A stretch of 5,884 nucleotides of DNA, taken from positions 1 through 5,884 of the forward strand of contig JBLHKW010000232.1 of NCBI GenBank assembly GCA_047618565.1, read 5' to 3'. The stretch comes from JBLHKW01 sp047618565 (GTDB taxonomy: Bacteria > Planctomycetota > UBA1135 > GCA-002686595). This document shows positions 1 through 5,884 of the stretch, one piece after another. Below the pieces are notes generated by a model. The model saw only the letters and a list, made by a program, of their open reading frames with translations. It had not been told where the DNA came from and made no database searches. A program made the position numbers and the translations under genes. Position 1 is the first letter of the stretch, and each line of letters starts with the position of its first letter.

Positions 1-231
1 AGCTCAGGTCCGCGCGGAGCGGCGTTGGGGCACGAATCGTACGCTCCTCGGCGGCATCCGTCGATCACCTCGCCCAGCTGACGGCCGAGCTCTCGTGCAA
101 CGGAGAAACATCACGCCGTCGCCCTCGAGGGGGCGGGGAGGGCAGCGAAACATCTGGAACCGTGTTCGAACGGTCGCCGCGGTGGCCGCTGCATTGTTGT
201 ACGCTCCGGGCCTGATGCCGACTGGGAGTAC
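1..231. other. Left-edge stretch with no recognisable gene
   Basis: I find no convincing gene in this stretch. On the + strand, one frame is open from the left edge to a TGA at 233-235, which overlaps the ATG of the protease gene (TGATG). Its translation is arginine-rich, uses rare AGA and AGG codons and has no recognisable motif. Another + frame is open to a TGA at 213-215 and is equally featureless. Short minus-strand open frames here look like GC-rich chance frames. A 10-base perfect palindrome (CCCTCGAGGG, 122-131) is present. The stretch may be an intergenic region or the very end of an upstream gene; no clear sigma-70 promoter could be placed. Confidence 0.5.
224..228 (+). promoter_or_regulatory. 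Shine-Dalgarno of the CPBP protease gene
   Basis: GGGAG lies 6 bases before the ATG at 235 and only 3 bases before the in-frame GTG at 232. This spacing favours the ATG as the start codon. Confidence 0.6.
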
Positions 232-234
232 GTG

Positions 235-993
235 ATGAAGCAAGGAATGCCCGATGATCAGGCCCAGCGCCTGACCGTGAAACGAGGGCTTCTCGCGCCG
301 TTGGTCCTGTTTGCAAGTCAGACCATGGTGGGTGTGGGCCTCTCCGTTGGCGCCAACTCAATCCGCGATGCAAACGTTGGCGAGGCTGTCATTGATGTCC
401 AGGTGATCGGCGTGATTTCGGCGCTGACCGGCGGCGTCCTGGCGCTGCTCTGGGTGTGGACGGACATACGCAAATTCGGTCCGCTCTTCGCACAACAACT
501 CGGACTACGCCCGAGTGTGAACGGCGCCAAGCAAACGGCGCTGACGGTCATCGCACTGTTGATCGCGACACACCTGATGGCCTGGACCTATCGATCGGTC
601 CTGTTGCCCCTCGCTGGCCAAGGCGGCATCGTGGGGGGTGGTTCGCAGATGTTTGCGCACCTGAGCGAGAGCGGTTCCGCATATGGGATGGCGCTCTTCA
701 TGGTCCTGGCGCTGATCGCTGGGCCCGTCTTCGAGGAGGTTGTCTATCGGGGCTACCTGCAATCGGCATTGACGCGCCGCCTACCAAGATGGGGCGCGAT
801 CACGATCACGTCGTTGGTCTTCATGGCCGGCCACGGACCGCCCGTGTTGTGGCCGATGTACTTTGTCTTCAGTGCAGCCTGGGGATGGGTCTTCGCGCGG
901 ACCGGTTCGCTGAAGGCGGCCATCGCGTTCCACATTCTCAACAATCTCTTCTACACCGTCATCGCCGTGACGGGCTGGAACATCCTGGCCTAG
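235..993 (+). CDS. CPBP family intramembrane glutamic endopeptidase (Rce1/Abi-like)
   Basis: This is a polytopic inner-membrane protein of 252 residues, a usual size for the CPBP (Rce1-like, formerly Abi/CAAX) family. All three family motifs are intact: EEVVYR (Glu167, Glu168, Arg172), FMAGH (Phe196, His200) and HILNN (His233, Asn237). In this family the glutamates and histidines form the active site inside the membrane. Hydrophobic segments fall near residues 19-40, 55-77, 101-125, 149-166, 185-200, 204-220 and 224-246, which suggests seven or so helices. A GTG three bases upstream is the alternative start, but the Shine-Dalgarno spacing favours the ATG. The substrate cannot be told. Bacterial members include bacteriocin-immunity proteins and peptide-maturation proteases, and no prenylation or bacteriocin gene is visible nearby. 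The TAG stop lies exactly at the border of a palindromic repeat element. Family assignment is firm; the physiological role is unknown. Confidence 0.93.
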   Translation: MKQGMPDDQAQRLTVKRGLLAPLVLFASQTMVGVGLSVGANSIRDANVGEAVIDVQVIGVISALTGGVLALLWVWTDIRKFGPLFAQQLGLRPSVNGAKQTALTVIALLIATHLMAWTYRSVLLPLAGQGGIVGGGSQMFAHLSESGSAYGMALFMVLALIAGPVFEEVVYRGYLQSALTRRLPRWGAITITSLVFMAGHGPPVLWPMYFVFSAAWGWVFARTGSLKAAIAFHILNNLFYTVIAVTGWNILA

Positions 994-1113
994 CAGGCCG
1001 TTGAAGAACTCCCTACTCGACTTCGCCCTCTCCGTCGCCGCTGCGTCGTGCTCGTCGAGCCGTGCTGCGACGAAGATGGCTTCGTCTCGCTACGGGACTT
1101 TTTCAACGGGCTA
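994..1113. repeat. MITE/REP-like imperfect palindrome, about 120 bp
   Basis: The outer 20 bases at 994-1013 and the reverse complement of 1094-1113 match at 16 of 20 positions and share CCGTTGAA and TCCC. Further in, 1030-1038 pairs with 1067-1075 at 8 of 9 positions, and the centre is the palindrome CTCGTCGAG (1051-1059). The whole stretch could therefore fold into one long hairpin. CTAG occurs immediately before it (990-993, containing the protease stop codon) and at its right end (1111-1114), as a short target-site duplication would look. It carries no transposase. The TTGAAAAA-type ends recall terminal repeats of insertion sequences and their non-autonomous derivatives, but I cannot assign a family. 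It could also act as a bidirectional transcript end for the protease gene. Confidence 0.6.
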
Positions 1114-1116
1114 GAC

Positions 1117-1162
1117 CCCGGGCTCCGTATCTTCCGTATCCTCTCGAGGTGCGCGATACGGA
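1117..1162. repeat. Repeat core with tandem CCGTATC units and inverted partner
   Basis: CCCGGGCTCCGTATCT at 1117-1132 is identical to 5312-5327 and to the reverse complement of 5228-5243. The core is followed by a second unit, so that CTCCGTATC (1123-1131) and TTCCGTATC (1132-1140) stand in tandem. TCCGTATC (1133-1140) can pair with GATACGGA (1155-1162) across a 14-base loop. This looks like a degenerate copy of a dispersed intergenic repeat; its function is unknown. Confidence 0.55.
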
Positions 1163-1349
1163 TGGCGCGGTAGCCGTGCCTGTTGTCCGCCGCGATGGGG
1201 GGCGAGGATTTCGCCGGACGTGGAGAACGCGTTCTTCCGTAGCAGGTCCGTCATCGGCGCCCGGCTTCGTGCTCGGCCTCCAAGGCCGATGGAAGTGAAC
1301 GTGCGCGTCGCCTGCGACAGCCCGAGCCGCATGCTCCAGCTCCGTTGGC

Positions 1350-1380
1350 TGGTCTCGGCCCGAAACGGCACGTGAGACCA
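1350..1380. other. Small hairpin upstream of the FG-GAP/ASPIC gene
   Basis: TGGTCTC (1350-1356) and GAGACCA (1374-1380) are perfectly complementary across 17 bases, and GCC/GGC (1358-1360 with 1367-1369) could extend the stem inside. There is no T-run after it, so it is not a canonical terminator. It lies about 70 bases before the start codon and could be an operator or leader structure, or chance. Confidence 0.25.
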
Positions 1381-1434
1381 CGGAGGTGGTGGAGTTGTTG
1401 CCATATTCCGATTCGTGCACCAACGCCGCGAAGT

Positions 1435-1438
1435 AGGA
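1435..1438 (+). promoter_or_regulatory. Shine-Dalgarno that selects the ATG at 1448
   Basis: AGGA lies 9 bases before the ATG at 1448, and GAGG (1441-1444) lies 3 bases before it. The in-frame GTG at 1415 has no purine-rich sequence in front of it. The ATG also yields a well-formed signal peptide, so it is the preferred start. Confidence 0.5.
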
Positions 1439-1447
1439 TCGAGGTCC

Positions 1448-4400
1448 ATGGGTGTAGCAGGCGGACGAGGAGTGCAGGGTTGGCGCGACACGCGCGTGGC
1501 GGGTTCCGTCCTGCTGATGCTGTCGGGCCTGAGTTGCATGGCCTGTGGCGAGCCCGAGCCGACCGAGATGGGATCTCAGGGATCGATAGACTCCGTTCCC
1601 CTGGCTCGCGCGGTTGCCTCCACGGGCACACTCTTCCAGCGCATCGACCCGGGTGACAGCGGCATCGACTTTCGCAACGACTTCGACTGGGAGCACGAAC
1701 GCCACGACCTCTTCATCCACGGCTACGCGGGTGGCGGTGTGTGCATCGGCGACTACGACGGCGACGGCCGACCCGACATCTATCTCCTGGGGCAGCTCGG
1801 TCAGGATCGGCTCTACCGGCAGGTGGGCGATCTGCGTTTCGAGGATGTCAGCGCGGCGGCTGGCCTGGTCCGGGATGACGCGTGGGGCACCGGCGCGGTG
1901 TTCGCGGACGTGGACAACGACGGGCGCCTGGACCTGTACGTCTGCAACTACGACGCTCCCAATCGCCTGTACATGAACGCCGGGGACGGCAGCTTTCGGG
2001 AGGAGGCGGCGGCGCGTGGCGTGGCCTTCGATGGGGCCAGCGTCATGGCGAGCCTGGCGGACTACGACTGCGACGGGGACCTCGACCTGTACCTGCTTAC
2101 CAACCGCATGTACACGGCCGAGGGTCGCAGCCCGAAGACCGTGCAGGTGAATGGTAAGGCGCAACTCGCGCCGGGTGAGGAGGATGTCTTCGCCCTGCAG
2201 GAACGCAACATCGCTGGGGAAGTTCAGAAGTTCGTGGTCAAGGCGGGTCAGCCGGATCGTCTGTACCGCAATGACGGGCAGGGCCGGTTCACGGAGGTCG
2301 CTGCCGGCGCGGGCATCTCGGGCAATCACCCGGGCCTCTCCGCCACATGGTGGGACTACGATCGCGACGGCTACCCGGACCTGTACGTCTGCAACGATTT
2401 CTGGGACGCGGATCGCCTCTATCACAACGAAGGCGACGGGACGTTTCGCGACGTGCTGGCGCAGGCCCTACCACGCACGCCATGGTTCTCCATGGGCTCG
2501 GACTTCGGTGACCTGAACGGGGACGGACGCTTTGACTTCGTGGCGGCCGACATGTCGCCCACGACGCACTACATGTCCAAGATCATGATGGGCGAGATGG
2601 GGGACTCGCGCTGGTTCCTGGAGAGCGCAGAACCGCGCCAGTACATGCGCAACGCGGTCTACCTGAACACGGGCAGCGAGCGCTTCATGGAGGTCGCATA
2701 CCTCACGGGCCTGGCGAATACGGACTGGACCTGGTCGATCAAACTGGGTGACCTGGACAACGACGGGCGTCTGGACCTGTTTGCGGCCAATGGGACTGCC
2801 AACCACTCCTTCGATGCAGACCTGACGAGCGACCTCGAGAGGCTGCGCCGCAGCCAGGCGCAGCGGCGGGTGGCGGACCCGGCCGTGCGCGCACAGGAGT
2901 ACTGGCGCACTTACCACCAGGTCCCGCCGCGCGCGGAGCACAACCTGGCCTATCGCAACGAAGGTGAACTCGAGTTCAGCGAGCGATCGCAGGCGTGGGG
3001 TCTCGATCACCTGGGCATCAGCTTCGGTGCGAGCCTGGCGGATCTGGATCGCGACGGGGACCTGGACCTGGTGGTGAGCAACATCGGGGACACGACTTCG
3101 ATCTACCGCAACGGGCAGGGCGCGGGCCGTGGCCTGCTGCTGCGCCTCGTGGGCGTCGCCAGTAATCGCTTCGGTGTCGGCGCGACCGTCGAATTGCGCG
3201 CGGGCGGCGCGACCCAGGTGCGCCAACTGTCGCCCACGCGCGGCTACATGTCGGCCAACGAGCCCTTGCTTCATTTCGGCCTGGGCAGCGCCGAGCACGT
3301 CGACGAGCTCGTCGTGGAATGGCCCAGCGGACACAGGCAGCGCTTCGTTGCGCTCGAGACGGGGCGCTTCTACACGATCACGGAGCCCGCGGGTGCGGTC
3401 GATCGGGATCGTACGGCGCATGACAACGCTCCGGACAGCACGTCCGTGCACCCCGAGCCGCCCCTGCGCGACGTCGCCGCCGAGTGGGGGTTGGTCGCCG
3501 ACGCCAGCGCTGAGCAGCCCTTTGACGACTACGCCCGTCAGCCGCTATTGCCTGCCAAGCATTCACGTTCGGGCCCCGGCCTGGCATTGGGCGACGCGGA
3601 TGGCGACGGGGACGAGGACCTGTTCATGGGCGGCTCCGCCGGTCGAGCAGGAGCGTTGTTCCTGCGCGTCGGTCCGGGACGATTCGAGCGCAAGGGGGGC
3701 GGCCCGTGGAGTGCCGACGCGGCCCATGAAGACACGGCCATCCTGTGGCTCGACGTGGATGGGGACGGCGACCAGGACCTGTTCGTCGCGAGCGGCAGCG
3801 TCGAGTGCGATGCGGGCGATGTGCTCCTGAGGGACCGTCTCTACCTCAACGACGGTGCCGGCGCTTTCGTGGCGGCGCCGGAACGCCTGCCCGCGCACAT
3901 GGACAGCACCGGCGCAGCTGCGGCCGCGGACTGGGACGGCGACGGTGACCTGGATCTCTTCGTGGGCGGCCGCGTGGTGCCCGGCCGCTTTCCCGAGACG
4001 CCCGTGAGCCACCTGCTGCGCAATGACGAGGGTGCATTCGTCGATGTCACCGCCGAAGCGGCACCGGAACTGGCGCACACGGGCATGGTGACCTGCGCTC
4101 TCTTCTCGGACGCCGACGGGGACGGGCGCCTCGATCTGCTGGTGGCCCACGAGTGGGGGCCGATCCGCTTCTTTCAGGGCACGGGTGCGGGATTCGAACA
4201 GCGTACCTCCGAGGTCGGGCTTGGGGCGCGGCTCGGTTGGTGGAGCGGCCTGGCCCCCGGGGACTTCGACGGCGATGGGGATATCGACTACGCGATCCTG
4301 AACGCCGGCCTCAACACGAAGTACGAGGCCTCCGAATCACATCCGGCACAGCTCTTCGCCGGGGACTTCGATGGGGACGGGAGCGCGGAGCTGGTCGAGG

Positions 4401-5224
4401 CCAAGGCCGGCGACGACGGCCTGCTGCCCGTGCGCGGCTTGAGCTGCAGCGTCGGCGCCATGCCGCACCTGCGCGGCAAGCTGCCCACATTTCGCGCCTT
4501 CGCTTCCGCCTCCCTCGACGAGATCTACGAGCCGATACAGCTGGAGCGGTCTCAGGTCCTGAGCGCCAATCATCTCGAGAGCGGCATGCTCATCAATCAG
4601 GGTGGCGCAGGTGGCAACTTGCGCTTCGAGTACCGGTCTCTGCCGCGCCTGGCCCAGGCAGCGCCCGGATTCGGCGCCGCAGCCATCGACCTCGATTGCG
4701 ACGGACAGCTGGACCTGGCCCTGGCCCAGAACTTTTCCTGGCGCGAGCCGGAGACCGGGCGTTGGGATGGGGGACTCGGCCTGCTGCTGCGCGGTGTCGG
4801 CGCCGGAAGGCTCGCGCCCATGATCACGGGTGAGTCCGGCTTCAGCGTGCCCGGCGATGGGCGCGCGCTGGTGGTCGGCGACCTGAACGAAGACGGCCGT
4901 CCCGATGTGCTCGTGGCGGAGAATGACGGACCCCTGCGCGCCTTCCGCAACGGCTTCGATGACATGCCCGGACTGAGCGTGCGCCTATCAGCGCCAGGCC
5001 CCAACCCGACCTGTGTCGGAGCGCGCGTGACCCTGCTGGGCGCGGACGCTACCCGCCGCACGGCCGAGATCTACGCGGGCTCCGGTTACCTGTCCCAGTC
5101 CTCGGCCGAACTGTTCTTCGCCAAGCCGCCCGGTCCCCTGACCCTGCTGGTGCGCTGGCCGGACGGTAGCGAATCGCGCCACCCGGTCGAACCCGGCGCG
5201 AGTCAGCTGCGCATCGGGAAATAG
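1448..5224 (+). CDS. Exported FG-GAP/VCBS repeat protein with two ASPIC/UnbV domains (CRTAC1 family)
   Basis: This 1258-residue protein is predicted to be exported. Residues 1-33 form a signal peptide with arginines at 7, 13 and 16, a hydrophobic core and Cys30/Cys33, so it may be a lipoprotein, though neither cysteine has a canonical lipobox. Fifteen calcium-loop motifs of the form DxDxDG or DxNxDG start near residues 102, 154, 205, 303, 355, 435, 532, 716, 769, 828, 888, 939, 973, 1081 and 1145. They make two propeller-like halves of 7 and 8 motifs. Each half ends in an ASPIC/UnbV domain (about 562-644, with SPTRGYMSANEPLLHFGLG, and about 1176-1254, with YAGSGYLSQSSAELFF). The segments ADMSPTTHY (from 367) and LNTKYEASESHP (from 955) are typical of large environmental members of the family. 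Such domains are integrin-alpha-like and are thought to mediate adhesion or binding; no catalytic residues are visible, and the ligand is unknown. An in-frame GTG at 1415 is the alternative start. The gene appears monocistronic, ending inside a strong palindrome. Confidence 0.95.
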   Translation: MGVAGGRGVQGWRDTRVAGSVLLMLSGLSCMACGEPEPTEMGSQGSIDSVPLARAVASTGTLFQRIDPGDSGIDFRNDFDWEHERHDLFIHGYAGGGVCIGDYDGDGRPDIYLLGQLGQDRLYRQVGDLRFEDVSAAAGLVRDDAWGTGAVFADVDNDGRLDLYVCNYDAPNRLYMNAGDGSFREEAAARGVAFDGASVMASLADYDCDGDLDLYLLTNRMYTAEGRSPKTVQVNGKAQLAPGEEDVFALQERNIAGEVQKFVVKAGQPDRLYRNDGQGRFTEVAAGAGISGNHPGLSATWWDYDRDGYPDLYVCNDFWDADRLYHNEGDGTFRDVLAQALPRTPWFSMGSDFGDLNGDGRFDFVAADMSPTTHYMSKIMMGEMGDSRWFLESAEPRQYMRNAVYLNTGSERFMEVAYLTGLANTDWTWSIKLGDLDNDGRLDLFAANGTANHSFDADLTSDLERLRRSQAQRRVADPAVRAQEYWRTYHQVPPRAEHNLAYRNEGELEFSERSQAWGLDHLGISFGASLADLDRDGDLDLVVSNIGDTTSIYRNGQGAGRGLLLRLVGVASNRFGVGATVELRAGGATQVRQLSPTRGYMSANEPLLHFGLGSAEHVDELVVEWPSGHRQRFVALETGRFYTITEPAGAVDRDRTAHDNAPDSTSVHPEPPLRDVAAEWGLVADASAEQPFDDYARQPLLPAKHSRSGPGLALGDADGDGDEDLFMGGSAGRAGALFLRVGPGRFERKGGGPWSADAAHEDTAILWLDVDGDGDQDLFVASGSVECDAGDVLLRDRLYLNDGAGAFVAAPERLPAHMDSTGAAAAADWDGDGDLDLFVGGRVVPGRFPETPVSHLLRNDEGAFVDVTAEAAPELAHTGMVTCALFSDADGDGRLDLLVAHEWGPIRFFQGTGAGFEQRTSEVGLGARLGWWSGLAPGDFDGDGDIDYAILNAGLNTKYEASESHPAQLFAGDFDGDGSAELVEAKAGDDGLLPVRGLSCSVGAMPHLRGKLPTFRAFASASLDEIYEPIQLERSQVLSANHLESGMLINQGGAGGNLRFEYRSLPRLAQAAPGFGAAAIDLDCDGQLDLALAQNFSWREPETGRWDGGLGLLLRGVGAGRLAPMITGESGFSVPGDGRALVVGDLNEDGRPDVLVAENDGPLRAFRNGFDDMPGLSVRLSAPGPNPTCVGARVTLLGADATRRTAEIYAGSGYLSQSSAELFFAKPPGPLTLLVRWPDGSESRHPVEPGASQLRIGK

Positions 5225-5331
5225 CGGAGATACGGAGCCCGGGCAATCTCCACCACATGGCCCTGGCCGGCCAGCAAGCCAATGCAGCTCTCTGCCATGT
5301 GGTGGAGATTGCCCGGGCTCCGTATCTCCGC
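5224..5331. repeat. Perfect 38-bp inverted repeat with 32-base loop
   Basis: Positions 5224-5261 and 5294-5331 are perfect reverse complements over 38 bases, separated by 32 bases. The loop contains a second palindrome, CTGGCCGGCCAG (5263-5274). The left arm starts at the last base of the TAG stop of the FG-GAP/ASPIC gene. Both arms carry the 16-base core that also occurs at 1117-1132. There is no T-run after the right arm, so a classical intrinsic terminator is unlikely. The stem would nevertheless be extremely stable in RNA and could stop or process the transcript. The perfect arms suggest a recent mobile or dispersed palindromic element. Confidence 0.9.
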
Positions 5332-5375
5332 GACGCAGTGTTGGTATTGGACTGGGGGCAGTACACACTTTCGGC

Positions 5376-5884
5376 GTGACACCCTCTACCGACAATCTTG
5401 GATGTCCGCGACGCATTGCCATTGTCGGCGGCGGCCCGGCGGGTTTGCGCGCAGCAGAGGTCGCGGCAGCGAGTGGCGCGCAGGTGACACTCTTCGAAGC
5501 GCAGCGCTCCGTCGGTCGCAAGTTCCTCGTCGCGGGGCGCAGCGGACTCAATCTCACGAATGATGAAGAGTTCGAACCGTTCCTGGCAAGGTACAACGGC
5601 GAGAATCTGCCCGCAGCACTGTGGCGGCGGATGTTGGCTGAGTTCGATGCGAAAGCGCTCCGGGCTTGGGCGGCCGAACTCGGCGTTGAGACTTTCGTCT
5701 CGAGCGGTGGCAAGGTGCTTCCGATTCCGATCGACGGCCGTATGAAATCGACGCCGCTCTTGCGCAACTGGATCGAGCGACTGCGTAACTTGGGAGTCGA
5801 GTTCCGAACCGCACACCGGTGGACCGGGTTCGCGCCGAACAAGACGCTGCTCCTCGAGCATGAGGAGACGACGCTGCGTCAGGA
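5376..5884 (+). CDS. BaiN/YhiN (HI0933)-like FAD-dependent oxidoreductase, TIGR03862-type flavoprotein; 3' end missing
   Basis: The first 169 residues of a cytosolic flavoprotein are present and the frame is open to the window edge. Residues 14-23 form the Rossmann beta-strand and dinucleotide loop (IAIVGGGPAG), and Glu41 ends the second strand, where an acidic residue typically binds the FAD ribose. Next comes RKFLVAGRSGLNLTN (48-62), the hallmark of the HI0933/YhiN family, and SSGGKVLPIPIDGRMKS (109-125), which resembles the TIGR03862 subgroup. Full family members are about 400 residues, so more than half is missing. The GTG at 5376 is chosen because it leaves a short N-terminus before the FAD strand. 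It has no good Shine-Dalgarno; GGGGG at 5354-5358 is too far away. The frame is also open further upstream through the palindrome, so the start is uncertain. The reaction is unknown for most of this family. The preceding 44 bases contain only a weak promoter candidate (TTGGTA 5341-5346, TACACA 5362-5367). Confidence 0.88.
   Translation, partial: MTPSTDNLGCPRRIAIVGGGPAGLRAAEVAAASGAQVTLFEAQRSVGRKFLVAGRSGLNLTNDEEFEPFLARYNGENLPAALWRRMLAEFDAKALRAWAAELGVETFVSSGGKVLPIPIDGRMKSTPLLRNWIERLRNLGVEFRTAHRWTGFAPNKTLLLEHEETTLRQ

Larger units (their letters stand above)
994..1447. other. Long intergenic region, no gene recognised
   Basis: These 454 bases separate the protease from the FG-GAP/ASPIC gene. In order they hold the palindromic element (994-1113), a repeat core with tandem CCGTATC units (1117-1140), about 190 bases with no feature I recognise, a small hairpin (1350-1380) and the Shine-Dalgarno of the next gene. 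Open frames exist on both strands but their translations are arginine- and proline-rich and match no family I know. The only slightly AT-rich patch is around 1395-1410 (TTGTTGCCATATT); it may be part of a promoter, although no pair of -35/-10 boxes is convincing. Confidence 0.55.

Noticed and set aside
39..207. Repeated GTACGCTCC (39-47, 199-207) and GAAACATC (105-112, 147-154)
   Set aside because: Such 8- and 9-base repeats are expected by chance at this length and composition, and no regular spacing or third copy was seen.
994..1447. Decayed transposase or other pseudogene in the long intergenic region
   Set aside because: None of the six frames gave a segment I could match to a transposase or any other family.
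1103..2425. Long minus-strand open frame (440 codons) opposite the intergenic region and the start of the FG-GAP gene
   Set aside because: Much of its translation is valine- and alanine-rich text of the VPVAVVV kind, which is what the antisense of DxDxDG loop codons gives in GC-rich DNA. It has no family motif, and the + strand frame is clearly coding.
2468..3451. Long minus-strand open frame (327 codons) inside the FG-GAP gene
   Set aside because: Same antisense pattern of the calcium-loop repeats; no start signal and no recognisable domain.
3563..4150. Minus-strand open frame of 195 codons with repeated VPVA-type segments
   Set aside because: It is the antisense shadow of the second group of calcium-binding loops.
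5224..5331. Intrinsic (rho-independent) terminator
   Set aside because: The stem is far longer than usual and no T-run follows the right arm, so it is reported as an inverted repeat rather than as a terminator.
5282..5563. Open + frame of 93 codons starting at an ATG inside the palindrome loop
   Set aside because: It overlaps the flavoprotein gene in another frame and has no motif. The flavoprotein frame carries the FAD-binding and family signatures.

Overview
This is a GC-rich bacterial window with three protein-coding genes, all on the + strand: a membrane-embedded CPBP-family protease, a very large exported FG-GAP/ASPIC (CRTAC1-type) repeat protein, and the 5' end of a BaiN/YhiN-like flavoprotein that runs off the right edge. 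No RNA gene, CRISPR array or intact transposase was recognised. The giant ASPIC/UnbV repeat protein would fit Planctomycetota, Acidobacteriota, Verrucomicrobiota, Myxococcota or similar large-genome environmental bacteria. The sequence alone does not settle the phylum.

Layout. Positions 1-231 hold no gene I can defend. The CPBP protease occupies 235-993, with a good Shine-Dalgarno. A roughly 450-base non-coding stretch (994-1447) follows. It starts with a 120-base imperfect palindrome bounded by CTAG on both sides (MITE/REP-like), then a GC-rich repeat core with tandem CCGTATC units, then a small hairpin close to the next gene. The FG-GAP/ASPIC gene fills 1448-5224 and makes up about two thirds of the window. 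Its stop codon runs directly into a perfect 38-bp inverted repeat (5224-5331). The flavoprotein begins at about 5376 and is truncated by the window end.

The three gene products do not form an obvious pathway. The protease is an inner-membrane enzyme, the repeat protein is exported and probably binds about 15 calcium ions across two propeller-like halves, and the flavoprotein is cytosolic. The spacing and the repeats between them suggest separate transcription units. The most notable non-genic signal is a 16-base core (CCCGGGCTCCGTATCT) found upstream of the repeat-protein gene and in both arms of the perfect palindrome just downstream, so the gene is bracketed by copies of what looks like a dispersed genomic repeat. 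I see no clear evidence of a new multi-gene system; the interesting features are the repeats and the bipartite repeat protein.
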